From JAHBNG01 sp039028975 (GTDB taxonomy: Bacteria > Chloroflexota > Anaerolineae > Caldilineales > Caldilineaceae): a stretch of 64,000 nt of DNA. How positions within the stretch are numbered: position 1 is the stretch's first letter; each line of letters opens with the position of its first letter. Positions 1 through 7,671 of the stretch are shown piece after piece. The stretch lies in NCBI GenBank assembly GCA_039028975.1, contig JBCCHB010000052.1, positions 30,795 to 94,794 on the forward strand. The letters run 5' to 3'. The translations under genes were made by a program, and so were the position numbers. Under the pieces are notes generated by a model. That model was not told the DNA's origin. It did no database searches and saw only the letters and a list, made by a program, of their open reading frames with translations.

Positions 1-300
1 CTAGCAGATCCGGACGCGATTGAAAACAGGGAGTGGCTGTATCATCAAGAAGAGACGTTTATTGAATTGCAGTACCATTGGGGGACGGAGCATCGAACCG
101 ATTTTCACTACATCGACAAATCAGACCGAGTTTTGGGACTAAAGGGCGTTGTCTTTGCAACAAACCATCTAGAGAAAACATATACAACGCTAAGCCATGC
201 GGGGCTTAGCGTCACAAAAACGGTTGAGGCTGTCTACCAAAAACCTATTTTGACACTACAAAGCCCTGACCAGCACCCGATCGTCATTAGGCAAGTGTAG
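1..300 (+). CDS. VOC/glyoxalase-fold protein, C-terminal part (5' end outside window)
   Basis: The frame is open from base 1 and ends with TAG at 298-300, so only the last 99 residues are present and the true start lies upstream of the window. The segment resembles the closing half of a vicinal-oxygen-chelate module: a stretch reading LGLKGVVFATNHLEKTYTTL begins a beta-alpha unit, followed by a strand ending ILTLQSP and a short tail. This is a fold-level guess; no metal ligands can be assigned from half a module. It lies just upstream of a decayed AraC gene and reads toward the minus-strand operon. Confidence 0.5.
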   Translation, partial: LADPDAIENREWLYHQEETFIELQYHWGTEHRTDFHYIDKSDRVLGLKGVVFATNHLEKTYTTLSHAGLSVTKTVEAVYQKPILTLQSPDQHPIVIRQV

Positions 301-372
301 AAATACTTTTTCCGCTGGACAGGTGTTCAACCTGATGCTTGTCTTCCTCAGAGGCTCTGTTAAACAAGTTGC

Positions 373-465
373 CACAACTTAGGCTTTGACTATTCACAGC
401 ACTTTAGCAGACTGTTTTAGTCTAGGACAGGTATGAGTCCAACGGAATATCGAAATTTGAATTGA
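373..465 (+). pseudogene. AraC-family regulator, C-terminal helix-turn-helix remnant
   Basis: Translated in the frame starting at 373, the DNA gives HNLGFDYSQHFSRLF, a TAG stop at 418-420, then SRTGMSPTEYRNLN and TGA. This matches the second helix-turn-helix of AraC/XylS regulators (GF..xSyFSRxFkkxxGmSPxxYR) almost residue for residue. No intact upstream half is visible: the same frame has a TAA at 361-363 and the N-terminal portion is missing. It is therefore a broken leftover. The match to a well-known signature is direct; when and how it decayed is inference. Confidence 0.7.
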
Positions 466-498
466 TCGAACCTAATTCTGAAGTAAGGAGGAAATAAA

Positions 499-609
499 AT
501 GATGACGAAAATAATCGCTGGGGCATCTATTCCGACAGGTTCATACAGTTCGCTTCAATGCGCGACCGGACAAAATGCCCGCGCCGGATTCTCTACCATG
601 ATCGTCTGA
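499..609 (+). pseudogene. Truncated ORF behind a very strong ribosome binding site
   Basis: A near-perfect Shine-Dalgarno sequence (TAAGGAGG, 484-491) sits 7 nt before tandem ATG codons at 499 and 502. The ORF reads MMTKIIAGASIPTGSYS and stops at 609, giving only 36 residues. From about 541 it runs antisense through the 3' end of the phosphotriesterase-like gene, so that part is unlikely to be native coding sequence. The likely picture is a gene start whose body was lost at a recombination junction near 540. It could instead be a genuine micro-ORF. Confidence 0.35.
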
Positions 610-1520
610 ATCTGCTCATCTGACACGCCCAATGTGCGCAGCCGTGGCAGGAACGACTCAAAGATGTGGCAATACCCGCTGCCGCCACCAAAGCGCATTT
701 CATGGCCGCGGTTGCGGTCGTGGGAGATCATTAAGCTTCGAACATACCCACGTTCAATGAGCGCTTGGATCAACTCAGCTCGGGTCTGGTCCAGCATCCA
801 ATGCTCTTTGCCAATCACATCAAACTGAATGTAGCACCCCTCATCAGCGAACGCAGAAAGCACATCGATGTCGGGTCGCTCATCTGCATGGCCAACGATA
901 AAGCGGGATGGGTCAACTCCTATCTCTTTAAGGATGGCCAGCTGCTGAACACCGACCGTGCCGCCGGGAACCTCTTGGCGGCGTGAACCGGTGGTATGGG
1001 TAGTGATGACCACGCCTGTCCGCTGCTGGGCCGCGGCCACGGCTCGCAGCACCTTCTCCTCAATCCCTTCCACATGGGAGCGATGAATGGCCGACTTCAC
1101 CACGCCACACCGTCGCTGACTTTCTCCGATGCCGTCAACCAGCTCTTTGGTGATATGATCCGCTAGCTCATCATCAGACAGCTCGGCCACAAATCCGGGC
1201 ATGCAGGGTTCAATGTAGAATCCAGCCGTGGCGATGATGTGAACGCCCGATGCCTCGGACAGGCGCGCTAGCACATCCAGATCCCGCCCCCATCCATCAC
1301 ACGTCACCTCGACAATTGAATTTCCACCCGCTTCACGGTAGGCGATGAGTTCCGCCGTCATCTGCTCGAAATTGTCGAGTCGCATATAGGTTGCAGTGGA
1401 GCGGGTTACGCCCAGAAGGTCAGTGCGGGGACAGAGCCGCTGATCGCACCAGATGTGTTCGTGAGGTAGGCAGATGCCAAGTTCGTCGGTTTGGATTGGT
1501 CCTAGTACGGTTTGAATCAT
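555..1520 (-). CDS. Phosphotriesterase-family metal-dependent hydrolase
   Basis: This 321-residue protein has the layout of the amidohydrolase-superfamily PTE group: N-terminal HEH metal-binding motif at residues 20-22, a lysine that could be carboxylated in CGVVKSAIHRS, later histidines in TTHTTG and GHADERPD, and the closing aspartate in SHDRNRGH. Known members hydrolyse phosphotriesters or, more often in bacteria, lactones and amide or ester bonds of small molecules. It starts 2 nt after the stop of the isochorismatase-like gene (1523-2218), so the two are surely cotranscribed. The natural substrate cannot be read from the sequence. Confidence 0.85.
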   Translation of the reverse strand: MIQTVLGPIQTDELGICLPHEHIWCDQRLCPRTDLLGVTRSTATYMRLDNFEQMTAELIAYREAGGNSIVEVTCDGWGRDLDVLARLSEASGVHIIATAGFYIEPCMPGFVAELSDDELADHITKELVDGIGESQRRCGVVKSAIHRSHVEGIEEKVLRAVAAAQQRTGVVITTHTTGSRRQEVPGGTVGVQQLAILKEIGVDPSRFIVGHADERPDIDVLSAFADEGCYIQFDVIGKEHWMLDQTRAELIQALIERGYVRSLMISHDRNRGHEMRFGGGSGYCHIFESFLPRLRTLGVSDEQIQTIMVENPARAFCPVAH

Positions 1521-1522
1521 GG

Positions 1523-2218
1523 TTAGACAAGTACAGCCTCCTCCGTCAGCAAACGCTCTAACAGATCCAGCAATTCTGCGGTTGTGCGGAGCTTGATTAA
1601 GCCGTGGGCAAGTTCACCTCGAGCCTGCTTCTCGCCAGCCTGGGTAAGGGCAACAACGCCATCGCTGACCACCAACACGCCAATGCCGAGGTCGGCTAGA
1701 GCCTGTGCACTTTGGCGAATGCCAAACTCGAACATGGTTCCCAGCAGAATCACGTTGCTGATGCCCATCTTTTCAAGATGCTGGACAAATTGGGGTGTAG
1801 CCAAGGCGCCCCAGCCCGGCTTGACAAAAATTGGTTCATTCGGTAATGGCCGCCAGTCAGACGAGAAGGCATTCTCCACCGTGTCGAGTTCCCACAACCA
1901 TCCCGCAGCACGCTGGAAGGCAGAGGGTGTAATCATTGGTGGGCGACACCCCAAACAGCTAAAGGCTACGTGCAGCGATAGCTCGCGAGCCGTTGACAGA
2001 ACGCGGCTAATGTTGGGGGCGCCAAGTTCCAGAGCTTGGAAATATTCATCAAATTCGCGCATCAGCACCTTTTCCTGGGCGTGGAGCGCTAGCTGACCGG
2101 TCTGGGCATCGGCAAAGGGTCTATGAATATCCTGCAGCAGGACCATGGATTGCTCTTGAGTCAGCTCAATTCGAGGCACTTCGTTGGTGAGGAGTGGTAG
2201 TGGGTGGCGAGCAATCAT
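1523..2218 (-). CDS. Isochorismatase-like protein lacking the catalytic cysteine
   Basis: The 231-residue protein follows the isochorismatase/cysteine-hydrolase plan. The catalytic aspartate is in VLLQDIHRPF, the lysine in FVKPGWGAL, and the nucleophile loop is ILLGTMFEFGIRQSAQALADLG. In active relatives that loop reads like G-x-x-T-x-x-C-V-x-x-T-A; here the cysteine position is occupied by glycine. Either the protein is a non-catalytic binding or partner protein, or the chemistry differs. It is translationally linked to the downstream phosphotriesterase-like gene. The second domain of the protein at 16219-17643 shows the same Cys-to-Gly change. Confidence 0.75.
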   Translation of the reverse strand: MIARHPLPLLTNEVPRIELTQEQSMVLLQDIHRPFADAQTGQLALHAQEKVLMREFDEYFQALELGAPNISRVLSTARELSLHVAFSCLGCRPPMITPSAFQRAAGWLWELDTVENAFSSDWRPLPNEPIFVKPGWGALATPQFVQHLEKMGISNVILLGTMFEFGIRQSAQALADLGIGVLVVSDGVVALTQAGEKQARGELAHGLIKLRTTAELLDLLERLLTEEAVLV

Positions 2219-2367
2219 AGATTAGTTGCAGGTCGCTTATTGTATATTCGCTAACGTGCAGAATAGTGGAGGTGGCTGTCACCTAAGATGGCGTGAGGGT
2301 TCAAGTTTGCCTGCCGATTTTGCCTGTGACAGTTACCTGGAACGACCTAGTTTACAATTTCAGGCTA

Positions 2368-2880
2368 CTACCCAACGTCGAATATTTTGTGTATCAATAG
2401 CTTGAAGCCTGGTAGCACTTGGCCGCCATCCAACTCATCATCTGGCAGTAGCACATCGGACCTCAACCCTGTCTCCAAGCGATAGACATCAACCGTGCCC
2501 ACATCAGGATACAGCACCCAAACTAGACTGACACCAGCCTGTTGATATTGGCGTACTTTGGCGTGGACGGCGAAGACTTTATCATTTTTGGAGACGACTT
2601 CAACCGCAATATCAGGGGCAACCGTAATATCTTCATCTAAGGGTGCGGATAGCTTTCCAGTGGAGACAAAAGATACATCTGGCTCACGTTTGGGCAACCC
2701 ATCGTTAAAATCATAGGTTGCCGATGCATCAAAGACGTAGCCAAGTCCTTGCTCATCGACGTGGGCACGGAGGAAGTAATTCATGCGAGAGCCAATAAAG
2801 CCGTGCAAGCCGCTTGCCATCTTTTTCTTGTCCTCACTGTCTGATATTTCTGTCAGTTCAAGCTCGAGTATCGATGCCAT
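2368..2880 (-). CDS. Uma2-family (DUF820) putative endonuclease
   Basis: A 170-residue protein with the Uma2 hallmarks of a PD-(D/E)XK-like core: EPDVSFV, PDIAVEVVSKND, then a lysine-containing K-x-x-Q-Y segment and the strand VSLVWVLYP. Uma2 proteins are widely multiplied in Cyanobacteria and Chloroflexota; their role is poorly known, with suggestions of mobile or selfish behaviour. A good Shine-Dalgarno (GGAGGA) precedes the ATG. It stands alone between two minus-strand operons, with about 50 bp to the upstream M20 gene. The family call is secure; the activity is not. Confidence 0.85.
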   Translation of the reverse strand: MASILELELTEISDSEDKKKMASGLHGFIGSRMNYFLRAHVDEQGLGYVFDASATYDFNDGLPKREPDVSFVSTGKLSAPLDEDITVAPDIAVEVVSKNDKVFAVHAKVRQYQQAGVSLVWVLYPDVGTVDVYRLETGLRSDVLLPDDELDGGQVLPGFKLLIHKIFDVG

Positions 2881-2931
2881 TCCTCCTCCTTATATATACC
2901 GCACGAGTTTCTAACTCTTCTCCCTTCTATT

Positions 2932-4392
2932 CTAACCCTCGTCAACGATGTTCGCAAAACCGTATAGTAGATCAACCAGATACTTCTCCACATCGGCCAA
3001 CCCAGCAATCTTGCCATCCCCCTCAATCACCATAAACTCGTTGATGGGGCTGCGGTTGCCGCCACCAATGGTTGCGCCTCGCAGGCAGGGCACGTTGAAC
3101 TGGTTGGGAATCACCGTCCATGGTCCGCCGCCTGCTTCAATAGGCCAGATCAGGGGTTCTTGGATATTCCATTGCTCTAGTGCCTGGCGTGCGGCCTTCA
3201 CCACGGGATGGGAGGGCGATGTCTGGGCATGGGAAAAGGCGGCAAAGACATCGATCTCGATATCGTCAAAGCCGTGGTCATCTAGATGTTGACGCAGATG
3301 GCCGATGACCTCCTCTGGCGATATCTCGATGACGAGGCGCATATCGAGCGTAGCGGTTGCCTCGCCTGGAATGATGTAGGGAATGGTGCCTGTCTCCTCA
3401 CCCAGGAAACCGCTGCGCATTCCGGCGATATTGAAGGTCGGTCCGTAGAGGTAGTTGATGAGTGGATCGCGACCATCGGTCCCGCCAATGATGTGAGAGA
3501 CATTCTGCGCACCGCCCATGGGGAAGACGTCCCGCCAATCTCGGCTCGCCGTGCGTTCGACCAGATTGTCGAGCAGTTCATTCTCTTCGGCATCGAGCGG
3601 CTTGCGATAGGACCAGACATCTTCCAGCCCTTTGACCTGGCAGCCAGTGCCGTCTTTGTTGGTCAAGGTGGCCAACGCCTGGGCCAGACGGAATGGCGGC
3701 GAATCGACCAGCGCGGCATTGGCGCTGTGAATGGTCTTGGCTGGCCCCCGCCCCCATGCCTTGCCGCTGGCCGTCAATTCGACCACGATCATGCCCTTAA
3801 GACCCAGCCCAATGGAGACACCGCCTGTGGCATTCTGAGTGCATGAGGGGCAGAAACTGGCATCCACCTGTTGCAGCCGGTCGGCATAGCGTTGGGCAAA
3901 GTCTCGATAAGTGGGGCTGCCCATGATCTCTTCGCCCTCAGCCAGAAACATGATGTTGACGGGTAGCGTTCCTTCAACGGCGATGATAGCGGATAAGGCA
4001 TTGAGCCACGCCACATATGGCCCCTTTGCCCCCAGCGCGCCACGCCCCACCAATACTTTGGGATAGGGATCAATGGCGACCAATTCGGCCCCCCAAGGAT
4101 CATAATCCCAATCAGCAGGCTGCACAGTACGCGTGTCAAACATGCAGTAGTTATGGATGGTCAGCGGTGCGCCCGCGTCGTAATAGGCCCAAACCCCCGG
4201 ATGAAAGCGGCCGTCGATGATCTCAACTTCTTGGCAATCTAGCCCTCGATAAGACGATGCCACGATTTCGGCACATGCGTCAACGCCCATGTTATCCCAG
4301 CTTACGCTGGGCTGGCGCACCCAGTTCTGGATGTGGGCGGTATGTTGATCGATATGGTCATCAATATGCTGGTGAATGGCGGATCGGTTCAT
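2932..4392 (-). CDS. M20-family metallopeptidase/amidohydrolase
   Basis: This 486-residue M20 protein shows GRGALGAKGP (metal-binding and structural loop), EGEEIMGSP (catalytic Glu plus metal ligand) and a dimerisation lid in the middle third. The first metal-ligand motif, normally H-x-D, reads NYCMFDTRTVQP, so methionine replaces histidine. A subfamily with Met at this place is known to me, so the protein may be active with altered metal binding. M20 enzymes include dipeptidases and N-carbamoyl-amino-acid or allantoate hydrolases, which would suit a neighbouring amide catabolism locus. It is followed on the same strand by Uma2 and preceded by a second M20 gene (4627-5985). Confidence 0.85.
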   Translation of the reverse strand: MNRSAIHQHIDDHIDQHTAHIQNWVRQPSVSWDNMGVDACAEIVASSYRGLDCQEVEIIDGRFHPGVWAYYDAGAPLTIHNYCMFDTRTVQPADWDYDPWGAELVAIDPYPKVLVGRGALGAKGPYVAWLNALSAIIAVEGTLPVNIMFLAEGEEIMGSPTYRDFAQRYADRLQQVDASFCPSCTQNATGGVSIGLGLKGMIVVELTASGKAWGRGPAKTIHSANAALVDSPPFRLAQALATLTNKDGTGCQVKGLEDVWSYRKPLDAEENELLDNLVERTASRDWRDVFPMGGAQNVSHIIGGTDGRDPLINYLYGPTFNIAGMRSGFLGEETGTIPYIIPGEATATLDMRLVIEISPEEVIGHLRQHLDDHGFDDIEIDVFAAFSHAQTSPSHPVVKAARQALEQWNIQEPLIWPIEAGGGPWTVIPNQFNVPCLRGATIGGGNRSPINEFMVIEGDGKIAGLADVEKYLVDLLYGFANIVDEG

Positions 4393-4431
4393 CTGTGTCT
4401 ATCCTTTTCGCAACCGTATATCTTAATAACT

Positions 4432-4584
4432 GTCATGCTGAGGGAGATCGAGGCGACCGAAGCATCTCGGTTGTGTCTTGGAACCAGAGATTCTTCGCTT
4501 TCCTGGCAGTGCTTATGAGTCTGGCCTTGTATTAAAATAGATTCCACCTATGCAACTTCGCTTCGTCGACCCACTCAGAATGAC
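4432..4584. repeat. Imperfect inverted-repeat element, TCATTCTGA type
   Basis: The 234-bp gap between the two M20 genes contains a noncoding element that starts GTCATGCTG (4432-4440) and ends CAGAATGAC (4576-4584), with inner GAGATTCTTCGCTT and CTTCGCTTCGTCG stretches. The same end sequences bound the element at 38169-38279, and a GAAATGACA variant ends the one at 33843-34191. It looks like a decayed miniature inverted-repeat element. No ORF of note is present. Confidence 0.55.
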
Positions 4585-4626
4585 AATTAACCCGATAGCG
4601 GTTACAACAAGGTCTTCCTTTGTTAA

Positions 4627-5985
4627 TCAGCTTCCCTCTTTGGCAAATTCGTCCATGATAGTGGCTGCGTACTTAATGCCCCGCAGATACTCCTCCACCG
4701 AGATGTTTTCGTTGGGTGCGTGGAGATTGGGTTTTTTAGGACCAAAGCCAGTAAGGACCGTCGGAATGGGTAGATTCTTGATAATCACCGCTTCCGCAGT
4801 CACGCCGTGGACAACCGGCACGCGTCCAAAGGATTTCTCCGCGGCCCGAATGATGGCTTGAGCAATCTCTGCGTTGACGGGGATGCGCCATGGATTGGGG
4901 CGGGCGGTGATTAGATGCACCTCGATATCATCGAAACCTTGTACGTGCAGGTGCTGCTTGAGCTTCTCCAACTGATCCAACGGTTCCAGATAGGGCGGAC
5001 AACGGAAGTCGATTTTGCACATGGCACGGGACGGCACGGCTGTCTTGCCACCCGGACCCGTATAGCCCGATTCGATACCGCAGATGGTGCAGGTTGCGCC
5101 AAAACAGCGTTCGATAAGTAGGTCCCGCTCATCCTTACCAGGCGGCAGGGCTGAGACCCCCAGTGCGTCCAGCTTCTGGTCCAGGTCGAAGTCTTCCAAG
5201 GCGCGCTCCAGCCAGGCAATGTCCTCGTCAGTTGGTTGATCCCATGTGTCGTACCACCCGGGAATTAGAATGCGTCCCGACTCATCGACCAGTGTGTTCA
5301 ACGCCCGCACTAGACGCCACGCCGGATTGACCACCCAGGCCGCGTCAGTCGAGTGGATTTCGTGGGCCGGTCCCTGACAGCGCAATTCCACGTAGAGAAT
5401 GGCCCGATTGCCCAGGGCAACTTTGGGGCGAGCGGTGCCAGCGTCTACACCACCATCCAGACAGTGCATGGCATCGGCATGAATGAGGTCAGCATACTTT
5501 TGCACCCAGTTATCCAGATGTGGGCTGCCGATCTCTTCCTCGCCTTCAAAGAGAAACTTAAGGCTAATGGGCGGCTCTCCACGGGTTTCCACAAAGGCTT
5601 GGGCCGCTTTGACAAAGGCCAGCAGACCACTCTTGTTGTCCACCGCGCCGCGGGCAATGATCACATCATCATGCAGATCCGCAGCAAAGGGTGGACTGCG
5701 CCATGCATCGAGCGGCTCTGGCGGCTGGACGTCATAATGGGCGTAGCAGAGCAGGGACTTCTCTTGCGCACCCGCAAGCTGCCCAAAGACCACGTCTGGT
5801 CCGCCATCGGTTGGGAGACGCTGCACATCATTGATGCCTGCGTCGTGCATCAACGTTTGGGTGGCTGCGGCTCCTTCATCAAGGCCGATTTTCTGGGCAG
5901 AAATACTGACGATGCGCAGATAGTCGCGCAGCTCTTTAACCAGACCTTCGGCGTGATTGTCTACCCATTTGTATATATCATTCAT
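4627..5985 (-). CDS. M20-family dipeptidase-like metallohydrolase
   Basis: The 452-residue protein has the complete M20 set: LLCYAHYDVQPPEP (first His and Asp ligands), ARGAVDNKSGLLAF (bridging Asp loop), FEGEEEIGSPHLD (general base Glu-Glu) and a C-terminal histidine in PNLHAPNENIS. The Y-A-H-Y-D-V-Q-P form is typical of the cytosolic CNDP/PepV-like dipeptidase group. It complements the neighbouring Met-variant M20 (2932-4392), suggesting the two act on related substrates such as products of the imported peptides or amides. The start ATG follows the stop of no other gene closely; the upstream GNAT gene ends 35 bp away. Confidence 0.88.
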   Translation of the reverse strand: MNDIYKWVDNHAEGLVKELRDYLRIVSISAQKIGLDEGAAATQTLMHDAGINDVQRLPTDGGPDVVFGQLAGAQEKSLLCYAHYDVQPPEPLDAWRSPPFAADLHDDVIIARGAVDNKSGLLAFVKAAQAFVETRGEPPISLKFLFEGEEEIGSPHLDNWVQKYADLIHADAMHCLDGGVDAGTARPKVALGNRAILYVELRCQGPAHEIHSTDAAWVVNPAWRLVRALNTLVDESGRILIPGWYDTWDQPTDEDIAWLERALEDFDLDQKLDALGVSALPPGKDERDLLIERCFGATCTICGIESGYTGPGGKTAVPSRAMCKIDFRCPPYLEPLDQLEKLKQHLHVQGFDDIEVHLITARPNPWRIPVNAEIAQAIIRAAEKSFGRVPVVHGVTAEAVIIKNLPIPTVLTGFGPKKPNLHAPNENISVEEYLRGIKYAATIMDEFAKEGS

Positions 5986-6019
5986 GTGCTAATCGCTCTC
6001 TGTGCTGGTGATTCTGAGG

Positions 6020-6556
6020 TTACCACGGCATGCCGCATAAATCCAGGAGCCCATCTAGCGGGGCGGCCTGACTGCCGGACAAGACCATCGCTTCATTGAA
6101 TGTAAACTTCATCCTATCGGTTGGCTGTGTAACGAAGACATCTCCATGAAAATGTTGCCACCCAAAGTGCTGATAGTAGCGCAATAAGTCATCTCGGCAG
6201 AAGAGCGCTGAGAAGTCCACATGATGCTCGTCGCGCAAAAACTCGCTAGCACGTACCATGCCGGCGCCCGCATAGCCGCGTCCTCGGGCTTGTGGATGGG
6301 TTTTTACCCCGCCGATACCACCAAGTAAGACCCACTTGCCATTATATTTCCCCTTTCTTGTCAACATGCCGACATGCGAGACAAGATTTGCTGTATCATC
6401 CCAAATCAACAGGCTCCACTGCGTCGCTGCCCATTGAATCTGGGGACGAACAGCATCATCTGTGGTAACGGGAGGGTAGACCGCTCTTGATAGAGCGCTC
6501 AATGCTTGTTTTTGAGCTTTGTTGAGTTGGTCTACGGATTGAATTTTGATTTCCAC
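6020..6556 (-). CDS. GNAT N-acetyltransferase, AAC(2')-like group
   Basis: A 178-residue acetyltransferase of the GNAT fold. The acetyl-CoA binding segment is GGVKTHPQARGRGYAGAGMV (pattern Q/R-x-x-G-x-G/A), and the C-terminal part has a LLRYYQHFGW stretch typical of the final beta-alpha unit. The sequence VSHVGMLTRKGKYNGKWVLL is reminiscent of the aminoglycoside 2'-N-acetyltransferase-like branch, but the substrate cannot be inferred. It lies between the PqqD-like gene and the M20 dipeptidase on the same strand, with 17 and 34 bp gaps, so it probably belongs to the same transcript. Confidence 0.8.
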   Translation of the reverse strand: MEIKIQSVDQLNKAQKQALSALSRAVYPPVTTDDAVRPQIQWAATQWSLLIWDDTANLVSHVGMLTRKGKYNGKWVLLGGIGGVKTHPQARGRGYAGAGMVRASEFLRDEHHVDFSALFCRDDLLRYYQHFGWQHFHGDVFVTQPTDRMKFTFNEAMVLSGSQAAPLDGLLDLCGMPW

Positions 6557-6573
6557 TGAAACATGCCATCGTT

Positions 6574-6876
6574 TTACTCAAGTGCAATTAGCCCAGCATC
6601 CGCCATTTCGTCGGCAAAGGGCAGGAAGGTTTCTGGCGTCAGCGTAAAGTCAAATTGCAGGGCAATCAGTTCGCCGATTTCCGCCAATGATCGTTGCCCA
6701 TCGATTAGATTCCAAAATTCGTCGGCCAATGGGCGGGTCGAATCAAAGACGATACGAGCATCCTGGGCCACCATCGTGTCATAAAGCTGGATGAGGGCAG
6801 GAAAGGCGAGTCCCCCAGCACTGGGTGGTGGTGTTTCTTTAAGTTTGGTTGGGATGTGATTTAATTGGGCGGACAT
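6574..6876 (-). CDS. PqqD-like small protein
   Basis: This 100-residue protein carries the sequence FWNLIDGQRSLAEIGELIAL followed by a helix ending FADEMADAGLIALE. That is the winged-helix-like pattern of PqqD family proteins (xWxLxDGxrtvxEIa...L...GLI), which bind the precursor peptide of radical-SAM peptide modification systems. No PqqE-like radical SAM enzyme or PqqA-like peptide is seen nearby, so it is an orphan here. A proline-rich N-terminal 20 residues precedes the domain. It is likely cotranscribed with the GNAT gene at 6020-6556. The domain call rests on one motif. Confidence 0.6.
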   Translation of the reverse strand: MSAQLNHIPTKLKETPPPSAGGLAFPALIQLYDTMVAQDARIVFDSTRPLADEFWNLIDGQRSLAEIGELIALQFDFTLTPETFLPFADEMADAGLIALE

Positions 6877-6946
6877 GATCGGTTTCGTTATAGTTGTTCC
6901 CTAATGCAGAATAGCTAAAATTATAAATAGTAAATGGTGAATTATG

Positions 6947-7003
6947 AATTGTCAACGGTTTCGCCTCCGATGCACCTTCATTCACTATTCGCCGTTGACA
7001 ATT
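6947..7003. repeat. 12-bp perfect inverted repeat with AT-rich flanks
   Basis: AATTGTCAACGG (6947-6958) is the exact reverse complement of CCGTTGACAATT (6992-7003), with a 33-nt loop. The surrounding 6915-7020 sequence repeats words such as gaattatgaatt and ttactattcaca, as seen in decayed low-complexity intergenic elements. It fills most of the 225-bp gap between the PqqD-like and GNAT genes. A folding role as a transcript hairpin is possible; no T-tract follows. Confidence 0.5.
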
Positions 7004-7101
7004 TACTATTCACAATTTTCTTGCTCGATGTACAAGAAGTCATTTGGTTAGGGAATAATTTTCTTTGGACAAATCCTGAAAATCCTCTTTGATTCGCGTC
7101 C

Positions 7102-7668
7102 CTATTTATCTGATTTCCAACTGGGTTTGTAGAAAATCCCCGTGACCCTTCGTTCATCCGTTTCATCCGTTTCATCCGTTTCGCGTTCGATGATGCCCAC
7201 TCGCTGAAAGCCAAGGGCCAGATGAAGGGCTGCAGAAGCACGGTTATTCAACGGATATTCGTACAACCCAGTGATAAAATCGACCTTGGCATGAGTCTGA
7301 AACAGATGGCGATAGAGAGCCGTCGCTACACCCTGTCGTTTGTATCGTGGCAGCACCGCCACCATCTTAAGCCAAAGCAAGCGACCATCGCCTTCATCTC
7401 GCAACGGCTCATCAAACCAGCGGATCGGATCCATCTGATCAGGAGTCGGTCTGGCAATGACGACATAGCCAACAAGAGCATTGGCTTGCCAAGCTGCATA
7501 CGCAGTACGCTCGGCAAGAAATGCCCAAAATCCTTCGACACTATACTGTGAAAGAAAAAAGCCATTGGTCTCAGAATCTGAACGGTCGGAGGAGGCCGCG
7601 GCAAAGACTTGATACAGCACGTCCAAATCCTCGCGTTTAACAGGCGCAATCTTCAACGAGGCCGTCAT
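7102..7668 (-). CDS. GNAT N-acetyltransferase with C-terminal TDE tandem repeat
   Basis: The 188-residue protein is a GNAT: WLKMVAVLPRYKRQGVATAL contains the V-x-P-x-x-R/Q-x-x-G-x-A acetyl-CoA loop, and ALHLALGFQRVG is the usual terminal motif. Near the C-terminus the sequence ERETDETDETDERR derives from three perfect copies of a 9-bp unit. It begins 3 bp after the M28-like gene stop (7672), so the two are cotranscribed and probably translationally coupled. Substrate unknown. Confidence 0.82.
   Translation of the reverse strand: MTASLKIAPVKREDLDVLYQVFAAASSDRSDSETNGFFLSQYSVEGFWAFLAERTAYAAWQANALVGYVVIARPTPDQMDPIRWFDEPLRDEGDGRLLWLKMVAVLPRYKRQGVATALYRHLFQTHAKVDFITGLYEYPLNNRASAALHLALGFQRVGIIERETDETDETDERRVTGIFYKPSWKSDK
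7153..7179. repeat. Tandem 9-bp repeat inside a gene (3 copies)
   Basis: Plus-strand TTCATCCGT is repeated three times without mismatch (7153-7161, 7162-7170, 7171-7179). On the minus strand it encodes Thr-Asp-Glu triplets in the tail of the GNAT. Copy-number change here would not shift the frame. Confidence 0.85.
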
Positions 7669-7671
7669 GGT

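Noticed and set aside
3286..3846. Plus-strand ORF of 186 codons inside the M20 gene
   Set aside because: It is antisense to clear M20 motifs and has no ribosome binding site or family pattern.
2932..4392. Met replacing the first metal-binding His of the M20 protein as evidence of a dead enzyme
   Set aside because: A recognised M20 subfamily has Met at this position together with an otherwise intact motif set, so inactivity is not implied.
5353..6099. Plus-strand ORF of 248 codons opposite the M20 dipeptidase
   Set aside because: Antisense shadow of conserved codons; no domain recognised.
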